A stretch of 64,000 bases of DNA from an uncultured Ectothiorhodospiraceae bacterium (GTDB lineage: Bacteria > Pseudomonadota > Gammaproteobacteria > UBA6429 > Thiohalophilaceae): assembly GCA_947259575.1 (NCBI GenBank), contig CAMYMU010000049.1, forward strand, positions 24,559 to 88,558. The letters run 5' to 3'. Made by a program: the position numbers and the translations under genes. Under the pieces are notes generated by a model, which was given only the letters and a program-made list of their open reading frames with translations, made no database searches and was not told the origin of the DNA. The stretch's first letter is position 1. Each line of letters starts with the position of its first letter. Positions 8,601 to 16,793 of this stretch are shown here, piece by piece.

Positions 8601-8720
8601 CACACTCACCAGTTCGTTAAAAGTGATCATGAGATGTTGAATCATAAAAGTTGAATCATAAAAGTCGATAGTAGATCCAGCCAGATCCAAATTATTCTCA
8701 GTAATCACCGACCCCTTATT
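8601..8720. repeat. Cluster of repeat fragments with a 14-bp tandem duplication
   Basis: This intergenic patch holds a head fragment of the composite dispersed repeat (CACCAGTTCGTTAAAAGTGA, 8606-8625, compare 15401 and 37066). It also has a tandem 14-bp duplication, GTTGAATCATAAAA at 8635-8648 and 8649-8662, and a half-copy of the GTGACAA/TCACCGACCCCTT palindrome family at about 8704-8717. It looks like a graveyard of repeat insertions. Confidence 0.55.
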
Positions 8721-8759
8721 CCTTCTGATTTATACCCATCCCATGCGATAATAGACTAT

Positions 8760-9512
8760 ATGTCATCAACCAAACCCATTCTGATTCTGCAATTGCGGCC
8801 TGAAACTGAGACCTCAGATAGTGAATACACCTGCTTTCTTAAATATGGAGGCTTGCGCGCCGAAGACACGCACAGAATTCGTATCGAGCAACAAGGTATT
8901 CCTGAGAATCTGAAGATTAGTGATTATGCTGCGATCATAGTCGGCGGAAGCCCTTTCGATATCAGTACCCCGGAAGACATGAAATCCGACATTCAGAAAA
9001 AGATAGAGGCCGATTTCGACAGGCTACTGAAACAGGTCGTTACCCGGGACTTCCCGTTTCTTGGCGCTTGTTCCGGTAACGGTCTTTTGGGCCATGTCCT
9101 CGGCACCCGTATCTCCACAAAGTATTCAGAGCCCGTGAGCTGTGTCAGATTAGAGATTACAGAGCAAGGCAAACAAGATAAATTACTCGAGGGTTTCCCG
9201 GCACAAATCGATGTACTACTCGGGCACAAGGAAGCCGTTGATACCACACCCGAGGCTGCCACCTTACTAATGACAGGACGTGATTGCCCTGTACAAATGT
9301 TCCGCGTTGGTGAAAACGTCTATGCCACGCAGTTCCACCCGGAAGGTGATGCCGAGGAGTTTTCATTGCGGATCGACATCTACAGAAATCACGGCTACTT
9401 CAAACCGCACGAAGCAGATGAATTAAAAAATCAAGTTAGCCAGAAACCCACCCCGTATGCCCAGGAGATACTCAAAAGGTTTGTAGAAATATATTATGGC
9501 CGACGAGAATAA
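8760..9512 (+). CDS. Class I glutamine amidotransferase domain protein
   Basis: The 250-residue protein is a stand-alone class I glutamine amidotransferase. GACSGNGLLG provides the nucleophilic Cys at the elbow, and QFHPEGDAEEF provides the His-Glu of the triad. These domains release ammonia from glutamine for a synthase partner or act as gamma-glutamyl hydrolases. The sequence resembles the GMP-synthase-like stand-alone GATase proteins. No synthase partner lies nearby, so the acceptor is unknown. No strong ribosome site is visible before the ATG at 8760. Confidence 0.85.
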   Translation: MSSTKPILILQLRPETETSDSEYTCFLKYGGLRAEDTHRIRIEQQGIPENLKISDYAAIIVGGSPFDISTPEDMKSDIQKKIEADFDRLLKQVVTRDFPFLGACSGNGLLGHVLGTRISTKYSEPVSCVRLEITEQGKQDKLLEGFPAQIDVLLGHKEAVDTTPEAATLLMTGRDCPVQMFRVGENVYATQFHPEGDAEEFSLRIDIYRNHGYFKPHEADELKNQVSQKPTPYAQEILKRFVEIYYGRRE

Positions 9513-9838
9513 TATTCTCCAAGCCAGTTTTTCTTAATTATACTAGTTGAATAATTTTTTGTTCGAAACGATTTTTAGAATATATAGATATGCGCATATT
9601 CACCCGATATTAAAAAGATATCTATCAGGTAATTATCGGCAGACTGGCTGTATTCTATATAACTAAGTGCTAGTTCTAGCGTTCTAAGGGATTTCAGTGA
9701 TTAAGCGCAGATAAGCTCAATATCCAGTAATAATGCTTTATTTTTCATCGGCTTAATGTCCCTGCGTAGATTCTTATTTGCGTATCGAAGCTAATTTTTC
9801 GATAAACCAGCACTTCTCCTTAATGTGGATCTTGTTGG
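9513..9838. other. Intergenic region without a recognisable gene
   Basis: 326 bp between the amidotransferase stop and the convergent pyk stop. It is AT-rich and carries no coding frame of interest. Short runs such as GATATCTATCAGGTAATTAT are visible, but no convincing terminator or repeat. Confidence 0.5.
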
Positions 9839-11257
9839 CTAGACGGTCACGACTCGGATAAGATTCGTTCCCCCTGCCTTAGCATCATGTCCGTGGGTAA
9901 TGATGACATTATCACCCTCCTTGACCAGCCCAATTTTCCTAAGCTTCCAAATTGCAAAATTTATCCTGGCGTCGTCTCTCGGCTCGCCATCATATAAAAC
10001 TGGTCTTACCCCCCAATCCATCGGCAGAGTACGAGCTACTTTTAACGAGGAAGTAATGGCAATAATCGGACATTCCGGACGGTAGCGTGAAATCATACGC
10101 GAGGTAAATCCTGTTTCTGTCAGAGTAACAATAACCGCAGCATTCAAATGCGTCGCCATGGTGTTCGCCGCCTGACTCACGGCCTCGGTCACAACATTCG
10201 AGGCGAGAGGAATGATTCTCTCCAAATTGCCATATTCGCGTAGAGAGGCTTCGGTATGCATTGCCAGTAATGCCATCGTCTTGACCGCCTGCACCGGATA
10301 TTTTCCCGTTGCCGTTTCGCCCGACAACATCACTGCAGAGCTACCATCCAGTATTGCATTGGCCACATCAGTGGTTTCAGCCCGAGTTGGACGTAGGTTT
10401 CTTTCCATGGAATCCAGCATCTGGGTTGCCGTAATCACTGGCTTACCATTCATCACAGTTTGGCGAATGATTTTTTTCTGCACCATCGGCACAGTTTCAG
10501 TGGCAATTTCTACCCCCAGATCACCGCGTGCGACCATGGTGCCATTTGCTGCCTCGATAATCTCCTGAAGATTATCGACACCTTTTTGGTTTTCAATCTT
10601 GGCAATAATTGGAATATCGACACCGTATTCATTTAACACAGCGCGTATTTCATTGACATCTTTTGCATTACGCACAAACGAGGCGGCTACATACTCAACA
10701 TCATTTTCAGCCGCAAAGGCCAGTTCCTGACGGGCTGACTCACTAATCACTTCGATTGGCAGTTCTGTTTGTGGCAGATTGACGCCCTTTGCGTTATATA
10801 AGGTGCCACCTCTTATCACATTACAAACAATATCGGCGCCATCCACAGCCTGCACGGCAAGCTCAATCACGCCGTCATCCAGCAGCACGGGCACACCCAC
10901 CGACACCTGTTGGTAAAGTTCCTGGTAAGTAATTGAGACACCTTGTTGATCGCCCATTCTGTTATCGGCATACAGTCTAAATTCTGAGCCAGGTTCAAGT
11001 ACGACTGAGCCATCCTCTAATTTGCCGGTGCGGACTTCGATGCCTTTAGTATCGATCATGATCGCGACATTGGTATCGACATCGCTGGCTGCTTTTCTGA
11101 TCAACTTGATTCGCTGTGTGTGCTCGCTAATACTGCCATGCGATAAATTCACTCTCGCAACACACATGCCATCCAGCATCATTTGCTTCAGGATTTCTAG
11201 CGAATCACTAGCAGGACCGATAGTGGCAACAATCTTGGTTTTGGGGCGATTAATCAT
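9839..11257 (-). CDS. pyk: Pyruvate kinase
   Basis: The 472-residue product has the full pyruvate kinase architecture: KIVATIGPAS at the N-terminus, the B-domain cap (about 70-170, DDGVIELAVQAVDG), the active-site lysine segment IAKIENQKGVDNL, metal and substrate residues in MVARGDLGVEI and ITATQMLDSM, and a complete C-terminal regulatory domain. It converts phosphoenolpyruvate and ADP to pyruvate and ATP in the last step of glycolysis. Length fits the classical homotetrameric type. No other glycolytic gene is adjacent. Confidence 0.97.
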   Translation of the reverse strand: MINRPKTKIVATIGPASDSLEILKQMMLDGMCVARVNLSHGSISEHTQRIKLIRKAASDVDTNVAIMIDTKGIEVRTGKLEDGSVVLEPGSEFRLYADNRMGDQQGVSITYQELYQQVSVGVPVLLDDGVIELAVQAVDGADIVCNVIRGGTLYNAKGVNLPQTELPIEVISESARQELAFAAENDVEYVAASFVRNAKDVNEIRAVLNEYGVDIPIIAKIENQKGVDNLQEIIEAANGTMVARGDLGVEIATETVPMVQKKIIRQTVMNGKPVITATQMLDSMERNLRPTRAETTDVANAILDGSSAVMLSGETATGKYPVQAVKTMALLAMHTEASLREYGNLERIIPLASNVVTEAVSQAANTMATHLNAAVIVTLTETGFTSRMISRYRPECPIIAITSSLKVARTLPMDWGVRPVLYDGEPRDDARINFAIWKLRKIGLVKEGDNVIITHGHDAKAGGTNLIRVVTV

Positions 11258-11786
11258 ACCGACATATAATAACTGATTGACGAACGATTTTGGGAATAGC
11301 TCGATTGAGCTGAAGACTGGTTGATGTTTCTGTAAATACTTAATGAGCGTAAAGGCTTCTAAGTTCTATCCCATTGATCTTCTCAAGGCTTTAGATGATT
11401 AGCGTGATGTCGCACTAAATTGAATCAGGTTTTGCTATAGTCATTGATTCAGCAACATAGAAGTTTCTTGTTTGAACTACTCATTACCTGATGGATAGTT
11501 ACCTTTCCTCGACAAACGTATCACTATTAATATACGTCGCATCGCAAAGACGTGCTCTTCCAGGTAGTACAGCCCCTTTGCCTTGCCATGTTTAAAATAC
11601 AAATATATTGGAAAAGCGGGCATGAAACAGATGACAAGCAGATTACAGGAAAATGTAAAAGCGAAATGTTAAAACGCACTCTTTTCCACACTGATCGTTA
11701 GAATTGCGCCAAGCCATTGATAAATAATGTAATTTACTCGAAATTAATACGTATAAAAATTCTGGAAATAGCGCGGAGTATTGTGT
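11258..11786. other. Intergenic region between pyk and the YeeE/YedE genes
   Basis: About 530 bp of divergent upstream sequence. It is AT-rich, with no supportable gene. A loose inverted repeat GAATCA...TGATTC lies near 11423-11452. It should contain promoters for pyk (leftward) and, with the next feature, for the YeeE/YedE pair (rightward). No clear sigma-70 pair can be fixed by eye. Confidence 0.4.
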
Positions 11787-11806
11787 ATATTAGCAAATTC
11801 TAATAT
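11787..11806. promoter_or_regulatory. Perfect 7+7 palindrome upstream of the YeeE/YedE pair, candidate operator
   Basis: ATATTAG, spacer CAAATT, CTAATAT form a perfect AT-rich palindrome ending 25 bp before the ATG at 11832. ArsR-type sulfide-sensing repressors (BigR/SqrR/YgaV) bind AT-rich palindromes in front of YeeE/YedE genes in other bacteria. Assigning this site to such a regulator is an inference, as no such repressor gene is adjacent. Confidence 0.4.
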
Positions 11807-11831
11807 TTGACAAAATCAGTTGGGAATTGCT

Positions 11832-12401
11832 ATGGAGACACTTTTGGAGCTACTTCACTCGCCCTGGCCCTGGTATGTCAGCGGGCCTATTATCGGCTTT
11901 ATGGTGCCGTTGTTACTCCTGGTGGGGAATCGCTCGTTTGGTATTTCACAAAACCTGGAACACCTCTGTGCTATTTCTCAACCACGCATTGTTCACATTC
12001 GCTTCTTCAAATATGACTGGCGTCCTTCACTTTGGAGCCTGATCTTTGCAACGGGGGTTCCCATTGGAGGTTGGCTGGCAGGCGTCGTATTCACAAACCC
12101 TCAGCCTATTGAATTGAGTTCAGCGGCTATACAACAGTTTAGCGCGTGGGGACTTAAGGATATGACTCTACTTAACCCTCCTGAACTCTTCTCTTTTTCA
12201 TGGGGCTCCATCCCATTATTGATTATTAGTGGAATATTGATTGGCTTTGGTACTCGCTATGCATCCGGTTGCACATCGGGACATGCAATTACCGGAATTT
12301 CCACATTTCAAATTCAGTCCGTTTATGCCGTGATCGGTATCTTTGCCGGTGGCATGCTCGCTTCGCACTGGATTGTACCGCTGTTGTTAAGCTGGCAATA
12401 A
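11832..12401 (+). CDS. YeeE/YedE-family sulfur transporter, first half
   Basis: The ATG at 11832 is preferred to an upstream TTG because GGGAA is correctly spaced. The 190-residue product has about four or five transmembrane segments and the family motif GTRYASGCTSGHAITG, whose conserved Cys lines the conduction path in thiosulfate transporters such as TsuA. In many bacteria the transporter is encoded as two half-size proteins, and the second half follows 10 bp downstream. Likely cargo is thiosulfate or another sulfur species; the neighbouring persulfide dioxygenase or rhodanese genes often seen elsewhere are missing. Confidence 0.88.
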   Translation: METLLELLHSPWPWYVSGPIIGFMVPLLLLVGNRSFGISQNLEHLCAISQPRIVHIRFFKYDWRPSLWSLIFATGVPIGGWLAGVVFTNPQPIELSSAAIQQFSAWGLKDMTLLNPPELFSFSWGSIPLLIISGILIGFGTRYASGCTSGHAITGISTFQIQSVYAVIGIFAGGMLASHWIVPLLLSWQ

Positions 12402-12411
12402 GGAGTGCATC

Positions 12412-12852
12412 ATGGCTGAAAAATTTTTACCGTTGATTCGATTTTCTCCCTACCTGTTGCTGGGGATCCTGTTTGGTTTTGCCTTGATCAAATCCGAGGC
12501 AGCATCCTGGTACCGTATCCAGGAAATGTTTTATTTTCAAAGTTTTCACATGTACGGCATTATCATCAGCGCCATTAGTACGGCGACCCTAAGTTTGTTT
12601 GTTGTACGTCGTATGGTGGGCCGCCCTTCGCTTGAAGGTGAAGTGATTAATATACCGGTGAAAAAACCTGGGCGCGTGAACTATCCACTAGGAGGTTTCA
12701 TATTTGGTCTAGGTTGGGGGACAATTGGTTTGTGTCCTGGACCCATCTTTGCGCTCATCGGCACAGGTTCCATACCCGCATTGATTTTATTAGTGAGTGC
12801 CCTGCATGGGACCTGGTTATTTGGGGTTTTAAGAGATCGTTTACCCCAGTAA
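12412..12852 (+). CDS. YeeE/YedE-family sulfur transporter, second half (DUF6691-like)
   Basis: The 146-residue product has four hydrophobic segments and the repeat-equivalent of the Cys motif, GLGWGTIGLCPGPIFALIG. AAGGAG precedes the ATG, and the gene is 10 bp behind the first half-transporter, so the two are certainly co-transcribed and probably pair in the inner membrane. Together they recreate the inverted-repeat fold of full-length YeeE. The gene converges on purK. Confidence 0.88.
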   Translation: MAEKFLPLIRFSPYLLLGILFGFALIKSEAASWYRIQEMFYFQSFHMYGIIISAISTATLSLFVVRRMVGRPSLEGEVINIPVKKPGRVNYPLGGFIFGLGWGTIGLCPGPIFALIGTGSIPALILLVSALHGTWLFGVLRDRLPQ

Positions 12853-12916
12853 AGATAATTAGTAAAGGTCAAAGTATTACTCCGAACTCTTTAATCCAGC
12901 TCGCTTCAATCCAGGA

Positions 12917-13957
12917 TCAATCGAGTTTGTGATTTGACCATTGCGTGGCATGACCGACTTTACGACCAGGCCGTGCTTTTTTATTGTAGTCGTGTAGATG
13001 CAAACCTGGTATAGCAAGTAATTCTTTTTTCTCTGGAATCTCACCAATATAGTTTGTCATTTTCACATAGCCATTTGCGGCAGTACTACCTAGCGGTAAC
13101 CTCGCAATTGCGCGAAGATGATTTTCGAACTGACTGGTCACGGCCCCTTCGATGGTCCAGTGCGCAGAGTTGTGAACACGCGGTGCCATTTCATTCACTA
13201 ATAATTCATCGCCTGTGTCGAATAACTCCAGCGCCATAACACCTACGTATTTAAATTTATCAAGGATAAGTCTAACATATTCCTCTGCTTTACTTTGCAT
13301 CGCATCGCCCGGACGACTATAGGCTGTTTTTAAAATACCGTCTTGATGGATGTTTTCTGATAATGGATAAAACCGTGTTTCACCGTCGTAACCACGAACC
13401 GCAATGATCGACACTTCGCGTTTGAAATTTGCAAAGCCTTCTAAAATCAACGGCACCCCACCGAGTTCCTGCCAGGCTTTTTTTATATCGTCCTGTTGTT
13501 TTACTTTGAACTGGCCCTTGCCGTCGTATCCCAGGGTACGGGTTTTTAGAATGGCAGGCAGGCCGATATTGTTCACAGCCTTGTTTAAATCATTTTCTGA
13601 TTGGATATCAGCAATCGGTACGGTTGGAATTTTGAGTTCATTGAACATCGCTTTTTCCAGCAGCCGATCGTTTGTCGTTGCTAACGCATGCTCTGAGGGA
13701 AAAACTTCAATCGATTGAGATAAAAACGCAATGGATGTTGCTGGTACGTTTTCAAATTCGTAAGTCACGACATCGCATTTATCGGCCATGACCTTTAATA
13801 ATTCAGTATCATCGTATTCACCGCAAAGATGCTCACCTAGTGGTGCAGCGCAGGCGTCTTCAGCAGGATCGAGGATGATAAATTTCATCCCTAATGGAAT
13901 ACCTGACAGGGCCAGCATTCTTGCAAGCTGACCACCGCCGACGATACCAATGATCAT
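12917..13957 (-). CDS. purK: N5-carboxyaminoimidazole ribonucleotide synthase
   Basis: The 346-residue ATP-grasp enzyme opens with the nucleotide-binding loop [14 protein letters not shown] and carries [12 protein letters not shown] and the metal-site region [14 protein letters not shown]. It converts AIR, bicarbonate and ATP to N5-CAIR in purine synthesis. Its start codon overlaps the purE stop by 4 bp (13954-13957), so translation is coupled and the two make a purEK operon. Length is normal. Confidence 0.97.
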   Translation of the reverse strand: MIIGIVGGGQLARMLALSGIPLGMKFIILDPAEDACAAPLGEHLCGEYDDTELLKVMADKCDVVTYEFENVPATSIAFLSQSIEVFPSEHALATTNDRLLEKAMFNELKIPTVPIADIQSENDLNKAVNNIGLPAILKTRTLGYDGKGQFKVKQQDDIKKAWQELGGVPLILEGFANFKREVSIIAVRGYDGETRFYPLSENIHQDGILKTAYSRPGDAMQSKAEEYVRLILDKFKYVGVMALELFDTGDELLVNEMAPRVHNSAHWTIEGAVTSQFENHLRAIARLPLGSTAANGYVKMTNYIGEIPEKKELLAIPGLHLHDYNKKARPGRKVGHATQWSNHKLD

Positions 13958-14466
13958 GTGGCGTTCCTGGGATCCGGATTGGCTAGAACCTTGTCGGTCT
14001 GGTTTTTACGAAATTCATTTAATGCCGCGCGAATCTTCTCATCGTGATTTGCGACAATGCTCGCAGCGAGTAAAGCCGCGTTCACGGCTCCGGCACGACC
14101 AATCGCCAATGTGCCGACCGGAACACCGGCCGGCATTTGCGCGATGGATAATAACGAGTCCATGCCATTTAGGGCCTTAGATTGAACGGGTACACCAAGG
14201 ACCGGAACAACGGTCTTGGCGGCGACCATACCAGGTAAGTGCGCTGCGCCACCTGCGCCAGCAATAATCACTTCTAGTCCGCGTTCAGCGGCCGATTCAG
14301 CATAGCTGAATAACTTGTCCGGTGTGCGATGCGCAGAGACTACTTCGACCTCGTGCGCCACGCCGAGGCTTTCGAGGGTTTCGGCGGCGTTTTTCATCGT
14401 TTCCCAATCGGAAACGGAACCCATGATGACTCCCACTTTTGGTGAGTCGACTGATTGTTTTGTCAT
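13954..14466 (-). CDS. purE: N5-carboxyaminoimidazole ribonucleotide mutase
   Basis: The 170-residue class I PurE has GSVSDWETM, the catalytic SAHRTPD loop and [11 protein letters not shown], all expected. It moves the carboxyl group of N5-CAIR to C4, giving CAIR for PurC. It is the first gene of the purEK operon. An AAGGCAA element is the likely ribosome site. Confidence 0.97.
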   Translation of the reverse strand: MTKQSVDSPKVGVIMGSVSDWETMKNAAETLESLGVAHEVEVVSAHRTPDKLFSYAESAAERGLEVIIAGAGGAAHLPGMVAAKTVVPVLGVPVQSKALNGMDSLLSIAQMPAGVPVGTLAIGRAGAVNAALLAASIVANHDEKIRAALNEFRKNQTDKVLANPDPRNAT

Positions 14467-15059
14467 GCGTTGATTGCCTTATAGATAGAATGCAGGTGGT
14501 GTGGATTTCAATCGATTATTATACGCCATCCTGTGATAATTTTAAGCATATCAAGGGATTAATACCACTTGGGTACCCTCAATTCAGCCCGCTCAGTCTA
14601 ATCCTTTTACCCTTTGCAGGGCTTCCAGGCGATTATCCGTGATATTTTCAGGTGGAAGGAATAAGGCTCAGAGCACAAACGCTACTATTCAAGAACCCGA
14701 GTTTTGTCTGTAGACTTCGATCAGGAGGGGGTATCTATATATAGTAAGAAACAACTGCTAATTGACCCAATTTTTCGTTTTTGGCCCTACCTGTGCTTAT
14801 CCCAGATTAATTTCACCGCTTTCAAACACGATTATTATATATATTACAGTAAGTTATAAAAAACGGGATCGTTGTCACAGAAATGAGTCTTGCCTATATT
14901 AGTATTTTCTTATATTCTAAATACCAGTTAATTTTAGTACAGCCAGATATATCGTGATTAATAATATTTTAGCACTGTAAGGGTCATTGTCAGGCGAACC
15001 TGCTTTTGTTTTACCGACCCTTTATTAGTGCGCTACCCAACAAAAGGTATTTTGAAATT
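14467..15059. other. Intergenic region between purE and a small secreted protein gene
   Basis: About 590 bp. The left part should hold the purEK promoter. The right part (from about 14740) is very AT-rich and precedes the plus-strand gene at 15060. No protein frame is convincing, and no PurR-type site is obvious. At 14873-14880 a GGGATCGTTGTCAC string weakly recalls the GGTGACAA repeat family. Confidence 0.4.
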
Positions 15060-15338
15060 ATGGCGATTCAATCGAAAATATTTACAGCTTTAATGCTATT
15101 AACTTTGAGTTTTTCTACAGCCAATATCAGCATCGCAGAAGATAACTCTTCTTTTGATATTGCTGAATTTAATCAGATCGTTGATTCAATCAAACAGTCG
15201 AATATCTCTGATGACAGGAAGAACCAACTCATAAGGGATATGCAGACGACGATGATTGAGAATGTGCAACTGGCAAACATCCCTGATGACACCAAACGTG
15301 CTCTTATTAAAGATCTCGAGAGTGTAACTGCACAATAA
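15060..15338 (+). CDS. Small secreted protein of unknown function
   Basis: I choose the ATG at 15060; a TTG 54 bp upstream is in frame but would bury the signal peptide. The 92-residue product has a signal peptide (cleavage near SIAED) and a mature part of about 65 residues. That part contains two similar helical units: QSNISDDRKNQLIRDMQT and LANIPDDTKRALIKDLES. This internal duplication suggests a small helical bundle in the periplasm. I do not recognise the family. A strong terminator follows 4 bp after the stop. Confidence 0.7.
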   Translation: MAIQSKIFTALMLLTLSFSTANISIAEDNSSFDIAEFNQIVDSIKQSNISDDRKNQLIRDMQTTMIENVQLANIPDDTKRALIKDLESVTAQ

Positions 15339-15342
15339 CAGC

Positions 15343-15375
15343 AAAGGGGCAGAGCGATTCTTCTCTGCCCCTTTT
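15343..15375 (+). terminator. Rho-independent terminator
   Basis: A 12-bp perfect stem, AAAGGGGCAGAG paired with CTCTGCCCCTTT around the loop CGATTCTT, followed by a T-rich tract. It directly follows the small secreted-protein gene. Confidence 0.85.
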
Positions 15376-15400
15376 ATAAATTATTTCTTTTTTTTATCCT

Positions 15401-15576
15401 CCAACTCGCTAACAGTGATCCAGAGATGGTGTGGCAAATATTAAATACTGAGGCGAATAGAGCGAAGTCTTAAATCGCCAGAACATAATTCACTGGTGCG
15501 ATGCTTAAACCGAAGTTTTGCATGTCGACCTCGATGGTGACGGTGCTGCTAGTTTATGAGTTTGTACTCTGACGCA
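15401..15576 (-). repeat. Composite dispersed repeat, copy 1 (long)
   Basis: This copy contains the three blocks of the composite repeat. The head is CCAACTCGCTAACAGTGATC at 15401-15420. The middle block is TTAAATCGCCAGAACATAAT...GCTTAAACCGAAGTTT at about 15470-15519. The tail is TTATGAGTTTGTACTCTGAC at about 15554-15573. The other long copy is at 37066-37210; partial copies lie at 8606, 40393 and 50906. The tail ends about 22 bp from the stop of the leftward gene at 15598, as seen for other copies. Confidence 0.7.
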
Positions 15577-15597
15577 AAATATTGCGTTGATTGTATA

Positions 15598-16563
15598 TCA
15601 GCTTTTATTTTTTATTCCAATTTTATCTTCAGTAGATTGCTTCAATATCGATTCCGCTTTTGCTCCAAGGTATACATAGATTCCCAGGCCCACAAGTAAA
15701 CCAACCGCGGCAGCCATCATCGCAACTGCATTTGTTAAGTATTCGGGAGTACCTAACACCGATTTAAACATTAACAAGAGTGCTTCAATGGAGACGGCAA
15801 TCAGGATAGCTGCCATAAACCGTGTAATGGTTCGACGAGTTGAACTATGGCGAAAGATATCTTTATGCATCAGGACTTCTTCTTCTAATGTCGTTTTACC
15901 GAGGTCAAATATCGCCAAAGCTAACGTCAAATAGATAATAATACTAAATGGTTTTAAATGGATATCTCCACTCGGCGGGGCACTAAATAGAGCAAAAACC
16001 TCACTAGCAACAAAATATAAAAGTATCCCTACAACAACAAATAAACCAAGCACAATGACCGCATATATTGATATAAAGAATGGCTGAAACTTTCTTCTTC
16101 GCCTGTCCCCCATTATAAATTCAATAGCATCTGCAAGATCAACATCTACAACAAGAATACCTTTTATACCACCTTCGTCATTTACGCAGCGTATAGCAGA
16201 GGATATGCACAAATCGTGGCTCGAAACGGATAGATAAGGCTCGGTTACAATAACCCCTTCTGTCTCAAAGGCTTGTTTGTAATAAGGTCGGTGCCGGCGA
16301 TTAACGCCTAACCCATTCTGCCCTTTTTTTTCTTTTATCATTTTTATAGAAATATTTTTACTGGTTTGCACACCATTTCCATCTAAAGTAAAAATTAAAT
16401 CTACAAACGGATAATTTTTAAATAACCACTTAATCGCTTGATTAAGATTATCTTCATCTTTGAAGAGTTTTGCGTCAAAAATTCCAGTAACAATAGAAGC
16501 CATTAACTCGTTAATGGCATATTTATATTCATGATAGCGTTCAATCGCACTAAGGTAATTCAT
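15598..16563 (-). CDS. Cache/PDC-type sensor domain protein with C-terminal membrane region
   Basis: The start at 16563 has GAGGGTGG in front; an ATG 18 bp upstream is also possible. The 321-residue product has an N-terminal region (about 10-150) resembling a PDC/Cache small-molecule sensor fold: VDLIFTLDGNGVQTS, RPYYKQAFETEGVIVTEPYLS and GGIKGILVVDVDL. Four transmembrane helices follow (about 165-295). Unusually, no helix precedes the sensor and there is no kinase or methyl-accepting output domain, so the sensor may face the cytoplasm. Similar proteins with transmembrane tails occur in epsilon- and gammaproteobacteria without known function. Confidence 0.65.
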   Translation of the reverse strand: MNYLSAIERYHEYKYAINELMASIVTGIFDAKLFKDEDNLNQAIKWLFKNYPFVDLIFTLDGNGVQTSKNISIKMIKEKKGQNGLGVNRRHRPYYKQAFETEGVIVTEPYLSVSSHDLCISSAIRCVNDEGGIKGILVVDVDLADAIEFIMGDRRRRKFQPFFISIYAVIVLGLFVVVGILLYFVASEVFALFSAPPSGDIHLKPFSIIIYLTLALAIFDLGKTTLEEEVLMHKDIFRHSSTRRTITRFMAAILIAVSIEALLLMFKSVLGTPEYLTNAVAMMAAAVGLLVGLGIYVYLGAKAESILKQSTEDKIGIKNKS

Positions 16564-16730
16564 TTTGCCACCCTCTATCATTTACTAAGAATAAATAGAG
16601 CAAGTATCACGCCAAAAATATCCCAAGATTGTTACGTAAAAAATTATAGAAGATGAAAATAATTAGTGCGGTTTGTTAATTTATGCCCTGCTTTAGTGCG
16701 AAGTGATCGAATCTGTGTGGTTACGGAAAA

Positions 16731-16779
16731 AAGGGATCGGTGACAAACCAAAATTATTCCCAATTGTCACCGACCCCTT
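16731..16779. repeat. GGTGACAA palindrome (AAGGGGTCGGTGACAA family)
   Basis: Arms AAGGGATCGGTGACAA and TTGTCACCGACCCCTT with one mismatch enclose about 17 bases. The element ends 14 bp from the haloperoxidase stop and probably acts as its terminator or 3' stabiliser. A second copy is at 26275-26325 and a half copy at about 8704-8717. Confidence 0.7.
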
Positions 16780-16793
16780 ATTCTTTTGTTATT

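Noticed and set aside
8635..8662. Start of a CRISPR-like array
   Set aside because: It is only a two-copy, contiguous 14-bp tandem duplication without spacers or cas genes.
11807..12042. Alternative frames of 69-71 codons at the start of the YeeE-like gene
   Set aside because: They are out-of-frame overlaps of a recognised transporter gene.
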